From NCBI RefSeq assembly GCF_900110495.1, contig NZ_FODX01000005.1:124001-188000 (forward strand): a stretch of 64,000 nt of DNA. The letters run 5' to 3'. The notes under the pieces were generated by a model that saw nothing but the letters and a program-made list of their open reading frames with translations, did no database searches and was not told the origin of the DNA. This document shows positions 50,913-61,360 of the stretch, piece by piece. Within the stretch, counting starts at the first letter, position 1, and the number at the start of each line of letters is the position of its first letter. The translations under genes were made by a program, and so were the position numbers. This stretch comes from Nitrosovibrio sp. Nv6 (GTDB lineage Bacteria; Pseudomonadota; Gammaproteobacteria; Burkholderiales; Nitrosomonadaceae).

Positions 50913-52478
50913 ATGAAAAAAAAAAGATTCACGGTAATCCTGATTATCGGCCTGATGCTGATGAACGCAAATTTCGTATTACAAGCAGCTGAACCTGCGG
51001 AATCCGTTCACCATGCGGTTATTGAACTTGTACCGCGAGAGATGCGAAACGCAGCGGATACGCTTTCCATCACAGAAAGCGACGCAGTAATTCGCATTGA
51101 AAGCGATGGCGCGACACCCACCGCCGAAAGCAATGCTGTAATCCCCACCGTTGAAAGCGATGCCACCGATGCCCACATGCCCCTTGCTGGCACGACCAGT
51201 TCCGCCAGCAACCTTTCTGCCGCCCCCATCGATCTGTGGGAACGCATACGCAAGGGCTTTACCATGGCGGAACTGGACAGCGAGGAGGTACGCAATAGTG
51301 AGGATTTTTACGCCAGTCATCCGGAATACATAAAGCGTGTTGTAGAACGCGGCAAGCGGTACCTCTTTCATATCGTCGAAGAGGTGGAGCGCCGCGGCAT
51401 GCCTGCCGAAATTGCCCTGCTACCCATTATTGAAAGCGCTTTCAACCCTAAAGCCTACTCCAGTCGCCACGCCTCGGGGATCTGGCAATTCAGTCCCTCT
51501 ACCGGCAGGAATTATGGCTTGAAGCAGAACTGGTGGTACGACGACCGGAGAGACATAATCGCCGCCACCAACGCCGCACTGGATTATCTGGAAAGTCTCC
51601 ATGGCATGTTCGACGACTGGGAATTGGTATTTGCATCGTATAACTGGGGAGAAGGTGCGGTAGGGCGCTCGCTCATGAAGAACCGTAGCAAAGGATTGCC
51701 GGCGGATTTCCGCAATATCAGCTTGCCGCCCGAAACCCAGAGCTTTGTTTCGAGGGTAATCGCGATAAGGAATATCATATCGAATCCCGCGGCATTCGGC
51801 ATTGAACTTGAGTCCGTGCCGAACGAGCCTTATTTCGAGATAGTCCCGGTAACTCGCCATATCGATATAAAACTGGCGGCAAAACTCGCGGGGATCTCAG
51901 TCGACGAATTTAAAGCGCTCAATCCCGCGCACAACCGGCCAGTCGTCAATACGGACGGTTCCCGCACCCTCCTGTTTCCCGCAGATAAAGTAGAGATTTT
52001 TACGGCGAATCTGAAAAATCACGACAAACCTCTGGTGTCATGGCGAGCCTATCGGGCGAAAAAAGGAGAGACCGTCGAAAAAATTTCAGCGCGATACGGA
52101 ATCAGTGTGGGCCGACTGCAGGAAGTAAACGACATTGACAAGAACACCATGATAATGCCGGGGCAGACTTTACTGGTTCCGCATAATGGAAGTGCCGGAG
52201 GTGAGGATATCTCCATTATGAGCAATAAACCCGCGACGCTGAAATTGCCGGAACACAGCTTCGTCTATGCGGTTCAAAAAGGCGATTCGCTATTCCGGAT
52301 CGCCAAACGCCACGGGGTTACCGCAGCGCAAATAAAATCATGGAATGGCAGTACGAACCGGCTACTCATCGGCCAGAAACTCATACTCAAGCATCATCCT
52401 GCAGACAAAACAACCGCACCCTCCCCAGAGTCTCCAGAGGGAGGCACTGCCATGATGCCGGAAAAGAAACGTATGTAA
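50913..52478 (+). CDS. mltD: MltD-like lytic transglycosylase with two LysM repeats
   Basis: Cleaves peptidoglycan glycan strands in the periplasm. 521 residues: signal peptide (MKKKRFTVILIIGLMLMNAN), a linker with imperfect ESDAVI/ESNAVI repeats (55-90), a GH23 lytic domain (catalytic Glu in LPIIESAFNPKAYS; then SGIWQFSPSTGRNYGL and ASYNWGEGAVGRSL) and two LysM domains near the C-terminus (YRAKKGETVEKISARYGISV and YAVQKGDSLFRIAKRHGVTA). The absence of a lipobox separates it from lipidated MltD. Confidence 0.88.
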   Translation: MKKKRFTVILIIGLMLMNANFVLQAAEPAESVHHAVIELVPREMRNAADTLSITESDAVIRIESDGATPTAESNAVIPTVESDATDAHMPLAGTTSSASNLSAAPIDLWERIRKGFTMAELDSEEVRNSEDFYASHPEYIKRVVERGKRYLFHIVEEVERRGMPAEIALLPIIESAFNPKAYSSRHASGIWQFSPSTGRNYGLKQNWWYDDRRDIIAATNAALDYLESLHGMFDDWELVFASYNWGEGAVGRSLMKNRSKGLPADFRNISLPPETQSFVSRVIAIRNIISNPAAFGIELESVPNEPYFEIVPVTRHIDIKLAAKLAGISVDEFKALNPAHNRPVVNTDGSRTLLFPADKVEIFTANLKNHDKPLVSWRAYRAKKGETVEKISARYGISVGRLQEVNDIDKNTMIMPGQTLLVPHNGSAGGEDISIMSNKPATLKLPEHSFVYAVQKGDSLFRIAKRHGVTAAQIKSWNGSTNRLLIGQKLILKHHPADKTTAPSPESPEGGTAMMPEKKRM

Positions 52479-52601
52479 TACGTTCCTTCATAAATGACGG
52501 GACGCATCCATGTGTGGCTCAATGACTGCCCGGGCTAAGAGGAATGTGACAGGTTTCGAGGAGCCACGACAGCATGGGCAGTTTGCGCCGCCGCTTCTGG
52601 G

Positions 52602-53498
52602 TTACGACAGACGGCCCATCCTCCCACTCTGGTAATCCGAGATCGCCTGTCTGATTTCATCCGCGTTATTCATAACGAAGGGACCACTGCCGACGATCGG
52701 CTCATCGATCGGCTCACCGCTAAGCAGCAATGCAGTGGCGTCTTGCGCACTGTCGATACAAATCCGGTCACCCGACCTCTCAAACAGGCCGACCTCCGCC
52801 GTACCGATAACGTCAGAACCATTCACATGAACCGAACCTTTGAGCACCGCCAGTATCGTGTTGTAACCCTCGGGAACAGGGAGGCAGAACGGCTGCTCGC
52901 CCGTCAGATGAAGATCCCATACGTTGATGGGTGTAAACGTTCGTGCCGGTCCCTTGACGCCGTCATACTCACCCGCAATGATGCGGACGCTCCCATTATC
53001 TCCGGGAAGGCTTAGCGCGGGAATCTGGTTATTCAAAATGCCCTGATAGCGGGGAGGCGACATCTTTTCCTTCGCGGGCAGATTGACCCATAGCTGCACC
53101 ATTTCAAGAACACCGCCACGCTCCGCAAAATCGCGCCCGTGAAATTCTTCATGAACCAGGCCGGACGCCGCGGTCATCCACTGGACATCCCCGGGACCGA
53201 TTCTGCCGCCGCTGCCCGAACTGTCGCGATGCTCCACCTCGCCGCTATAGACAATGGTTACGGTCTCAAAACCGCGGTGCGGATGCTCGCCAACACCGAG
53301 CCGCTTTCTGGTGGGCGGAAATTCCAAGGGGCCCGCATAATCGAGAAGCAAAAAAGGACTGATCATCGGGCCCAGGTTCGAATAGGCGAAGAGTGACCGC
53401 ACGGGAAAGCCGTCGCCAACCCAATGGGAGCCCTCACTGCGTTGCGTGCGCAGCAGTTTTTTGGTTGATTTACCAGCTGTCATATTCGGTTGCGCCAT
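52602..53498 (-). CDS. Pirin-family cupin protein
   Basis: 298 residues with the pirin N-terminal cupin: HPHRGFETVTIVYSGEVEHR with His/Glu metal ligands, then GDVQWMTAASGLVHEEFH, and a C-terminal cupin half. Some bacterial pirins are quercetinases; others bind metabolic enzymes, so the role is open. GGAG 7 nt before the ATG at 53498 supports this start over GTG 53510. Next gene upstream on the same strand is the SMR transporter. Confidence 0.87.
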   Translation of the reverse strand: MAQPNMTAGKSTKKLLRTQRSEGSHWVGDGFPVRSLFAYSNLGPMISPFLLLDYAGPLEFPPTRKRLGVGEHPHRGFETVTIVYSGEVEHRDSSGSGGRIGPGDVQWMTAASGLVHEEFHGRDFAERGGVLEMVQLWVNLPAKEKMSPPRYQGILNNQIPALSLPGDNGSVRIIAGEYDGVKGPARTFTPINVWDLHLTGEQPFCLPVPEGYNTILAVLKGSVHVNGSDVIGTAEVGLFERSGDRICIDSAQDATALLLSGEPIDEPIVGSGPFVMNNADEIRQAISDYQSGRMGRLS

Positions 53499-53541
53499 AA
53501 TTTTCTCCACTATATTCTCAAGCTCGACGGATTATTAAGCG

Positions 53542-53874
53542 TTAGTGAGCAGCAGACCTGGAAAAGACGTTCAGGACAACCACTCCGGCAATGATAAGCG
53601 CCAGACCGGCGATAGCGGGAACATCGAGCGCTTGCCCAAAAACGAGCCAGGCAATAAGCGTAACAAGCACGATACCGACGCCAGACCAGATAGCGTATGC
53701 GATTCCCACCGGGATTGTGCGCAAGGTAAGAGACAGGAAAAAGAAGGCAGCAGCGTAACCCGCTACCACGACAAGTGACGGCCACAGCTGCGTGAAACCG
53801 TTACTCGACTTCAACGCTGAAGTCGCCACGACCTCACTGACAATTGCGATAGAAAGGAAAAGCCACTGGTTCAT
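53542..53874 (-). CDS. Small multidrug resistance (SMR/EmrE-type) transporter
   Basis: 110 residues, four membrane helices. The start at 53874 puts the essential Glu at position 14 ([20 protein letters not shown]), exactly as in EmrE, and AGGA lies 8 nt upstream; the frame could open at 53919. Other family marks: [20 protein letters not shown] and the [13 protein letters not shown] helix. Proton-coupled efflux of small cations or guanidinium; which of these cannot be read here. Confidence 0.9.
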   Translation of the reverse strand: MNQWLFLSIAIVSEVVATSALKSSNGFTQLWPSLVVVAGYAAAFFFLSLTLRTIPVGIAYAIWSGVGIVLVTLIAWLVFGQALDVPAIAGLALIIAGVVVLNVFSRSAAH

Positions 53875-54319
53875 TGCGGGGTTCCTGACTGGATTGTCAC
53901 TTGAAGAGCTGACGCTCATTCATCAGAGGGAATAATACTTGAAGTGCCGGCGATAGCAACCCTTGACCATCGAATGTTTCATGCGCGGCACAATGCCGTA
54001 TGTACGCCACCGTACCGACATATTTCATTTTATAATTAAAATCCAGGGGTTTCGGCGTAATATACACATGCATTGCTCACGTTTCTTATGGTTTGCCAGC
54101 GCGGATCTTTTGGAACTGAAATTAAAGCGTTCTTGCTCCCTGGTGGCATCTGGCGGAGATATTGTTTTCATGCCCGGGCTTCTCTGACTAATGGGCGGAT
54201 GAGTGATCGCAAGTCGAAGGAAATTCAGAAAAATCAAATAAAAGATATCCATGGCAAAAAATACCGAAAACAGGGTTCCTGCCCAAAGCAATGCTCATTC
54301 AAGCATTAACGTTAAAGAA
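53875..54319. other. Divergent spacer between the SMR gene and the DUF1207 gene
   Basis: No gene seen; frames here overlap one another and lack binding sites. TTTTATAATT near 54028-54037 could hold a -10 box for the plus-strand gene. No guanidine riboswitch-like structure was recognised upstream of the SMR gene, but its 5' leader was not folded. Confidence 0.4.
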
Positions 54320-55504
54320 ATGAGAAATGTTTTGCGATTTTTTTCAATCATTGCAGCCGTCTTATTTTGTATACCCGCTGCTCATGCCACGGTACCGGAT
54401 GATTCTTACATTGCCGGTTATGCCGCTGGTGTTCTCAAAGGTTTAAAGATCGACATTCCATCATTGGTCGTGCGAAATGGCACTATTACCGTTCCCTCAA
54501 AGAAATTACCGGAGGAAGACCGGGCCAGGGTTGTACGGATATTGTCAGAGATTCCCGGCGTTACCGCGGTAAACATAGCAGACGGCACTGTTCAGCCGTC
54601 CGCAGCCGCTCCTTCAGCGCCGGATACCGCTGCCAAAGCCCCCGATGTCCCTGCTACTACCACCGCGGCAGCCCCGGATGAAGCAATCACCAAGGAGGGT
54701 GTTCCTGCAGACGACTCGACAGTGCTTGCGACAGGTATGCTGCCCGAGGGCCATCTATTCAAACCCTTGCTGGCCGATCCGCGGTGGGCCCATTTCTCCG
54801 CGGCTTATCGCAACTATATAGGGAACAATGTTGATGGAAATAACAATGGCTCCGTCAGCTTCGGCGAAACCATACCGTTCTATCGCGGCAATTTCGGGCA
54901 ATCCACGGTGCAATGGGAAGCAGGCCTTCAGGCTGCGGTCTTCAGTGACTTCAATCTCGACGCACCCTCCTCCGATCTGATCAATTCGGATTTTATAGCG
55001 TCGGCTTACGGGAGTGTGCGGGCAGGTCAGTTATCTGCTTTTGGCCGGGTCTTCCATCAGAGCTCGCATCTGGGGGACGAGTTTTTGTTGCGGAGCATAA
55101 CCAGCCTGGAGCGTATAAATCTCAGCTATGAGGGCGCCGATCTCAGGCTTTCTTATGAACTTCCATACGGCATACGCGTGTATGGCGGGGGAGGGGGTCT
55201 CTTTCACAAGCGTCCCTCGGAAATCAAACCGTGGTTAGTACAATATGGTATGGAATTCCGAAGCCCGTGGCGGATCGAGGTTGTATCAATGCGACCTATT
55301 CTCGCGGTTGATTTCAAAAATCATGAACAAAACAATTGGAACACTGACGTGTCCGCGAGAGCGGGGTTTCAGCTAGACCGTCTTCAAGCGTTCGGGCGCA
55401 AGCTTCAGTTCCTTGTCGAATACTTTAACGGAAATTCTCCCACGGGCCAGTTCTATAGAGAGAAGGTCGAATATCTCGGCATTGGGGCGCACTATCATTT
55501 TTAA
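54320..55504 (+). CDS. DUF1207 family secreted protein with BON-like N-terminal part
   Basis: 394 residues from the ATG at 54320, where a clean signal peptide begins (MRNVLRFFSIIAAVLFCIPA, cleavage after AHA); an in-frame ATG at 54251 would add 23 polar residues and is disfavoured. Residues about 25-85 look like a BON domain (VVRNGTITVPSKKLPEEDRA, IPGVTAVNIADG). An Ala/Pro linker follows, then a beta-rich DUF1207 domain (LLADPRWAHFSAAYRNYIG, PFYRGNFGQSTVQWEAGLQA) ending in HYHF like an outer-membrane barrel. Function unknown. Confidence 0.82.
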   Translation: MRNVLRFFSIIAAVLFCIPAAHATVPDDSYIAGYAAGVLKGLKIDIPSLVVRNGTITVPSKKLPEEDRARVVRILSEIPGVTAVNIADGTVQPSAAAPSAPDTAAKAPDVPATTTAAAPDEAITKEGVPADDSTVLATGMLPEGHLFKPLLADPRWAHFSAAYRNYIGNNVDGNNNGSVSFGETIPFYRGNFGQSTVQWEAGLQAAVFSDFNLDAPSSDLINSDFIASAYGSVRAGQLSAFGRVFHQSSHLGDEFLLRSITSLERINLSYEGADLRLSYELPYGIRVYGGGGGLFHKRPSEIKPWLVQYGMEFRSPWRIEVVSMRPILAVDFKNHEQNNWNTDVSARAGFQLDRLQAFGRKLQFLVEYFNGNSPTGQFYREKVEYLGIGAHYHF

Positions 55505-55647
55505 TCCCCTGGAGCTTTTTAATCCCTTCAAGCCGCTGGTTACACTGGACTTTATCCTCTTTCAAGCGCATTACTCCCGGCTCTGAACAGAACCTGATCA
55601 TTGCTTGAGGCGTTATACTAGGAACAATTAGGTTTCGCGTCTAGCGC

Positions 55648-57441
55648 ATGCTCAACACCACCACTCGCAACTATCCGCGTCATGCTGTCGACAGATTGAT
55701 TCGACACGGCTTGCATCCCGTGCTGGCTCGTGTCTATGCTGCTCGCGGTATCGAAGAGCCGGATCAACTCGAGGTGGATTGGTCTCGACTGATCCCGTTC
55801 GAACGTCTGAAGAATGTTTCCCTGATGGCGCGGTTTCTAGCCGATGCAATTTTGGCGCGGAAACGTCTGCTGATCGTGGCGGATTATGATTCAGATGGCG
55901 CCACCGCTTGTGCGGTCGGCATGCGCGCACTGAGAAAATTCGGTGCAATAGTGGATTATCTTGTTCCGAATCGCTTCGAATACGGTTATGGGCTCACGCC
56001 GGAGATCGTACGGCTTGCCGCCGCTGCCGCAGCCCCGCCGGAAATACTGATCACGGTAGATAATGGCATAGCCAGCGTCGAAGGCGTGGCTGAAGCCAAT
56101 CGTCTCGGCATGCAAGTGCTTGTTACCGACCATCACCTGCCTGCGGACGAGCTGCCAGATGCCGCCGTGATTGTAAATCCCAATCAGCCTGGCTGCGATT
56201 TTCCCAGCAAGCATCTCGCCGGGGTCGGCGTAATGTTTTATCTGATGCTGGCGCTACGAGCGGAATTGCGGGCCAAGGGCGTCTTTGATTTCCCCCAGAG
56301 AGAACCCAATCTTGCCAGTCTGCTTGATCTGGTGGCGCTGGGTACTGTGGCCGATGTAGTAAAACTCGATGACAACAATCGGCTTCTAGTACACCAGGGG
56401 TTGCAGCGTATCCGCAAGGGGCGCGGCTGCGCGGGCATCAACGCGCTACTGCAATTTGCGAAACGGGACTTCCGGCGAGTATCCGCCTATGAGCTGGGGT
56501 TCATGCTGGGACCAAGATTGAATGCAGCCGGACGGCTCGACGATATGGCGCTGGGCATCGAGTGCCTCATTACGGACGATGAATACCACGCTTCGCGAAT
56601 CGCGCTGCGGCTCGATTCGCTTAACCGAAAGCGCCAGGAAATCGAGGCGGACATGCAGGACAGCGCGATGATCATGCTGGAACGTATCTTTTCATCGCCC
56701 TCCATACCCTGTATAACCCATACACAACATCCTATCCCAAAAGAACCGGATAACCATAGCCTGAGTCTGTTCGACGCGAGTTGGCACCAGGGCGTGATAG
56801 GCATACTTGCTTCGCGCATAAAGGACAAGTTCCACCGGCCCGTGATCGCTTTTGCGCCTGGCGCCAACGGAGAATTGAAGGGGTCTGGCAGGTCCATTCC
56901 CGGATTTCACCTGCGCGATTCACTCGATATCATTTCAAAACGCTACCCCCGCCTTTTGCTCAAATTCGGGGGGCATGCGGCTGCGGCCGGATTGACTATA
57001 CGGGACTGCGACTTCGAGAAATTTCGTGATGCTTTCGAGCAAACCGCGCAGTCGTTGCTCGGGCCGGCTGATCTGAAGCGCATCATCGAAACAGACGGCG
57101 ATCTGGATGAATCCGAAATGAATCTGGAGCTGGCGCGGTGTCTTGCGGAACAGGTATGGGGACAGGGTTTTTCGCAGCCCACCTTCAGTACCCGCTTTCG
57201 TGTGGAAGATCAACGTGTGGTGGGACAAAAGCATCTGAAATTAAAGCTGAGGAAGCAGGAATCCAGAATTGAAATTTACAGTCGACAAAAACCGGAACCC
57301 GTGTATGACGCCATGCTGTTCTCCCGCACAATTCCTCTTCCAGAAGTGATAGACGCCATTTATCGATTGCAGGTAAACGAGTTCAACGGCAGCCCTACCT
57401 TGCAATTCATCCTGGAGCATTGGTTGCAGCCTGATATCTGA
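55648..57441 (+). CDS. recJ: Single-stranded-DNA exonuclease RecJ
   Basis: 5'-3' exonuclease in recombination and mismatch repair. 597 residues, DHH superfamily: LLIVADYDSDGATACAVG near 72-90, VTDHHLPADELP near 152, LDLVALGTVADVV near 230, GGHAAAAGLTI near 440 (DHHA1) and a C-terminal OB-like domain. 208 bp before mfd. Confidence 0.96.
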   Translation: MLNTTTRNYPRHAVDRLIRHGLHPVLARVYAARGIEEPDQLEVDWSRLIPFERLKNVSLMARFLADAILARKRLLIVADYDSDGATACAVGMRALRKFGAIVDYLVPNRFEYGYGLTPEIVRLAAAAAAPPEILITVDNGIASVEGVAEANRLGMQVLVTDHHLPADELPDAAVIVNPNQPGCDFPSKHLAGVGVMFYLMLALRAELRAKGVFDFPQREPNLASLLDLVALGTVADVVKLDDNNRLLVHQGLQRIRKGRGCAGINALLQFAKRDFRRVSAYELGFMLGPRLNAAGRLDDMALGIECLITDDEYHASRIALRLDSLNRKRQEIEADMQDSAMIMLERIFSSPSIPCITHTQHPIPKEPDNHSLSLFDASWHQGVIGILASRIKDKFHRPVIAFAPGANGELKGSGRSIPGFHLRDSLDIISKRYPRLLLKFGGHAAAAGLTIRDCDFEKFRDAFEQTAQSLLGPADLKRIIETDGDLDESEMNLELARCLAEQVWGQGFSQPTFSTRFRVEDQRVVGQKHLKLKLRKQESRIEIYSRQKPEPVYDAMLFSRTIPLPEVIDAIYRLQVNEFNGSPTLQFILEHWLQPDI

Positions 57442-57649
57442 TGTCCCCGCCATGCGTATGTAATCCATCGCAGTGAAGGGACGCTCTCTATTATTGCGAT
57501 GTATGGAAATACTGCTGCTAGTCGCCGAACTTGTCTTCCTGCCCTTTGTATATCTGCCCCCGCCACACTTCTACTTATATTGGTAAACCCGGACTTATTC
57601 AGAGATTCGCCGGAGACTGACATATAATGTCCCTCTTTTTACGTGGAGC

Positions 57650-60600
57650 GTGCCTTTATTGTTCGCAGTTCCATTGGATTCCATTGCATTGAATAATAGT
57701 ATCCAGAGGTCATTCAAGCTGACCATTCCATCACCCGGTTCAACGATCCGCTATGGCCGTTTCCACGGTTCCGGTGATGCGCTTGCTCTGGCACAACTCG
57801 CACAGGAAACAAGACCTGTCACGATCGTGACGGCAAGCGCGCTTTCCGCGCAAAGACTTCTGGAAGAAATTCCTTTCTTTGCACCCGGATTGAAAACCCG
57901 TCTGCTACCGGATTGGGAGACACTGCCCTACGACACCTTTTCACCTCATCAGGATCTGGTCTCTGAACGGCTAGCCACGCTGTATCAGCTCATGAGCGGC
58001 GACTGCGATGTACTGATCGCACCTGTCACCACTGCCTTATACCGCATGCCTCCGCGAGAATATCTCGCCGCGCACACTTTTTTTCTAAAACAGGGAGAAA
58101 CGCTTGATCTGAACGCACTACGAAACCAAATGACTTTGGCGGGTTACAGCCATGTAACACAGGTGCTCTCGCCGGGAGAATACAGTGTGCGTGGCGGACT
58201 GGTCGATCTGTTCCCGATGGGGAGTCCGCTGCCCTATCGCATCGATTTATTGGATAACGAAATCGAAACCATTCGTACTTTTGACGTGGATACGCAGAGA
58301 AGCGTCTATCCCGTCGCCGAGATACGGTTGTTGCCCGCACGTGAATTTCCGCTCGACGAAGAAGGTCGCACTCGTTTTCGAGGCAGTTTCCGCGAGAAGT
58401 TCGAAGGCGATCCGTCAAAAAGCCGTATCTATAAAGATATAAGCAAAGGCGCGGTACCGGCCGGTATCGAATACTACCTGCCGCTTTTTTTTGAGCAGAC
58501 CGCAACACTTTTCGACTACTTGCCACGGACAACGCTGCTATGCCTGCACCATGAAATTTACCCGGCAGTAGAAAACTTCTGGCGCGACACCCAATCACGC
58601 TATCAGTTGCTACGCGGTGACAATGATCGTCCATTGCTGCCACCGGGAGAATTATTTGTTACAACCGAGGGTTTCTTCGGCGCGCTGAAACCCTATCCAC
58701 GCATCGAGATCCAAAACGACTCTCAGAGCTCGAAGGCCGAGACTCAAAATTTGACCCGCTCACTGCCACCCCTTCAGATTGACAGGCGCGCTGACAATCC
58801 GGCGGAGAAGCTTGATGCGTTTATCGCAAAATTCACCTCTGAATACGGGCCCTCCGGCGGGCGAACATTGCTTCTGGCAGAAAGCCTCGGCAGGCGAGAA
58901 CTGATTGCCGAACATCTGAAGCAGTATGGACTATACCCGGACATTTGCGATGATTACGCGCAATTCCGGGCAAGCCTCAAACCTTTCATGCTTGGCGTGG
59001 CCCCGCTGCACAATGGTTTCATATTCGCAGGTGAGGGAACGGCCTTCATTACCGAGAGTGAGCTATACGCCAGACATCTGCACGGCCGCCGTGAACGCGA
59101 TTCGCGAAAAACTACCGCAGTGGCGGATGCAATGCTGCGGGATTTATCCGAGATCAAGCCGGGAGATCCGGTGGTGCATGAGCAACACGGTATCGGTCGC
59201 TACCTTGGGCTGGTAAGCATGGACCTTGGCGAAGGCGCAACGGAATTTTTATCGCTTGAGTACGCTGGCGGAGATAAATTATACGTGCCGGTCTCTCAAC
59301 TGCATCTTATCGGTCGATACAGCGGAGCCGAACCGGAAGCCGCGCCCCTGCATAAACTCGGCAGCGGTCAATGGGATAAAGCCAAACGGAAAGCAATGCA
59401 GCAGGTACGCGATACCGCGGCGGAACTGTTGAACCTTTATGCTCAGCGTACCGCCCGTGCGGGCCATGCATTCAGCCTCCGGCAACATGACTACGAGGCC
59501 TTTGTCGAAGGATTCGGCTTCGAGGAAACACCCGATCAGGCCGCCGCCATCGATGCGGTAATCGAGGATCTGGGTTCTGCCAAGCCGATGGATCGTCTTA
59601 TCTGCGGCGACGTAGGTTTCGGCAAGACCGAGGTGGCGTTGAGGGCAGCCTTTATCGCCGTCGCCGATGGCAGACAGGTAGCGGTACTGGTACCCACCAC
59701 GCTGCTGGCTGAACAGCATTTTCAGAATTTTTCTGATCGCTTTAGCCTGGTCGCGGACGAATGGCCGATAAAAATTGCAGAGCTGTCGCGTTTCCGTTCA
59801 GCCAGGGAACAAACCCAGGCCCTGGCAGGGCTGGCCAATGGGCAGATAGACATTGTCATTGGCACGCATAAACTGATCCAGAAAGGCGTCAAATTCAAGA
59901 ACCTGGGATTGGTCATTATTGATGAGGAGCACCGCTTTGGCGTGCGCCATAAGGAACAACTGAAAAGCCTGCGTTCCGAGGTAGATGTATTGACCCTTAC
60001 CGCTACACCTATTCCTCGCACCCTCGCCATGTCGCTGGAAGGGCTGCGCGATTTTTCCGTGATCGCTACTGCCCCGCAGCGGCGGCTCGCCATTAAAACC
60101 TTTGTCACCCGTTTTTCCGAGGGCATTATTCGCGAGGCATGTTTGCGCGAATTGAAACGCGGCGGGCAGATATATTTTCTGCACAACGAGGTGGGCACAA
60201 TTCAGCCGATGCATGACAAGCTCGCCCGGCTATTGCCGGAGGCGCGCATAAACATTGCTCATGGCCAAATGCGTGAACGCGAACTGGAGCATGTGATGAA
60301 GGATTTTTATCAGCAGCGTTTCAATCTGCTGCTATGCACAACCATTATCGAGACCGGCATTGACGTTCCCACTGCCAATACCATCATCATCAACCGGGCA
60401 GATAAATTCGGTCTGGCTCAATTGCACCAGTTGCGCGGACGGGTAGGCCGTTCTCACCATCAGGCGTACGCATATTTGCTGGTACCGGAAGAAGAAGCGC
60501 TCGGCACACAGGCCAGAAAGCGTCTGGATGCTATTCAAACAATGGAAGAACTCGGAGCCGGCTTTTACCTGGCCATGCACGATCTGGAAATCCGCGGGGC

Positions 60601-61168
60601 GGGCGAAGTGCTGGGCGAATCGCAAAGCGGGGAGATGCAGGAAATCGGCTTCAATCTCTACTCCACCATGCTTGATGCGGCGGTCCAGTCATTGAAAGAG
60701 GGTAAGGAACCCGATATCGAACATCCGCTGGGGGTCGCCACCGAAATCAACCTGCATGTTCCCGCCTTGTTGCCGGATGACTATTGCAGCGACGTACATG
60801 AGCGACTGGTATTGTATAAGCGCATGGCTAATTGCACAAGCGACGAACAGCTGGACGATATTCAGATTGAATTGACAGACCGCTTCGGGCTCTTGCCGGA
60901 TCCCGTGAGAGCATTGCTGGACTGTCACCGGTTGCGTATTGCAGCGATGCCATTGGGAATTACTCGCATAGAGGCTGCTTCTGACTCCATACAGGTGCAA
61001 TTCATTCCCAACCCGCCGGTTGACGCTGCAAGAATCGTCGCGCTACTCCAGCTCAGCCGCGACTACCAGCTCTCCGGTCCCGACCGCCTGAAAATACATA
61101 CGCGGATTTCGGGCGTCGGAGAGCGGGTGACGCGAATAAAGAGCCTGATCACCGAGTTGAGCGCATAA
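57650..61168 (+). CDS. mfd: Transcription-repair coupling factor Mfd
   Basis: Displaces stalled RNA polymerase and recruits UvrAB. 1172 residues: UvrB-like N-terminal domains, RNA polymerase interaction domain near 490-560 (GDPVVHEQHGIGRYLGLVSM), Walker A GDVGFGKTEVALR near 652, DEEHRFG near 757, GRVGRSHHQAYAYLL and the C-terminal TRCF domain. Start taken as GTG at 57650; GGAG is very close to it, so the start is less sure than the gene. Confidence 0.96.
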   Translation: MPLLFAVPLDSIALNNSIQRSFKLTIPSPGSTIRYGRFHGSGDALALAQLAQETRPVTIVTASALSAQRLLEEIPFFAPGLKTRLLPDWETLPYDTFSPHQDLVSERLATLYQLMSGDCDVLIAPVTTALYRMPPREYLAAHTFFLKQGETLDLNALRNQMTLAGYSHVTQVLSPGEYSVRGGLVDLFPMGSPLPYRIDLLDNEIETIRTFDVDTQRSVYPVAEIRLLPAREFPLDEEGRTRFRGSFREKFEGDPSKSRIYKDISKGAVPAGIEYYLPLFFEQTATLFDYLPRTTLLCLHHEIYPAVENFWRDTQSRYQLLRGDNDRPLLPPGELFVTTEGFFGALKPYPRIEIQNDSQSSKAETQNLTRSLPPLQIDRRADNPAEKLDAFIAKFTSEYGPSGGRTLLLAESLGRRELIAEHLKQYGLYPDICDDYAQFRASLKPFMLGVAPLHNGFIFAGEGTAFITESELYARHLHGRRERDSRKTTAVADAMLRDLSEIKPGDPVVHEQHGIGRYLGLVSMDLGEGATEFLSLEYAGGDKLYVPVSQLHLIGRYSGAEPEAAPLHKLGSGQWDKAKRKAMQQVRDTAAELLNLYAQRTARAGHAFSLRQHDYEAFVEGFGFEETPDQAAAIDAVIEDLGSAKPMDRLICGDVGFGKTEVALRAAFIAVADGRQVAVLVPTTLLAEQHFQNFSDRFSLVADEWPIKIAELSRFRSAREQTQALAGLANGQIDIVIGTHKLIQKGVKFKNLGLVIIDEEHRFGVRHKEQLKSLRSEVDVLTLTATPIPRTLAMSLEGLRDFSVIATAPQRRLAIKTFVTRFSEGIIREACLRELKRGGQIYFLHNEVGTIQPMHDKLARLLPEARINIAHGQMRERELEHVMKDFYQQRFNLLLCTTIIETGIDVPTANTIIINRADKFGLAQLHQLRGRVGRSHHQAYAYLLVPEEEALGTQARKRLDAIQTMEELGAGFYLAMHDLEIRGAGEVLGESQSGEMQEIGFNLYSTMLDAAVQSLKEGKEPDIEHPLGVATEINLHVPALLPDDYCSDVHERLVLYKRMANCTSDEQLDDIQIELTDRFGLLPDPVRALLDCHRLRIAAMPLGITRIEAASDSIQVQFIPNPPVDAARIVALLQLSRDYQLSGPDRLKIHTRISGVGERVTRIKSLITELSA

Positions 61169-61360
61169 AAAGTCAGTTGGGTGAGCCTGCCCTACATTGG
61201 CGTGGTTCAGTATTATGCATTCGTACGTGTATCGGTTCGTGCGGTTTTTGCTGTCCCTGAAAAAATTCCACGTTCAATCGCTGTTTTTCAGGATAATCAT
61301 CCTGAATTCGGCCGTGATTTGTCCGTTAATCCACCTTTTAGTCCCGGAAAATCTATCCTG

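Noticed and set aside
51061..51170. Imperfect repeats at the start of the lytic transglycosylase
   Set aside because: Considered as a recombination or phase-variable tract, but the copies are few and diverged and encode a flexible linker, so they are mentioned only in the gene entry.
54025..54291. 88-codon minus-strand frame with a hydrophobic start
   Set aside because: Lies in the divergent promoter spacer, lacks a binding site, and would overlap the promoter of the DUF1207 gene.
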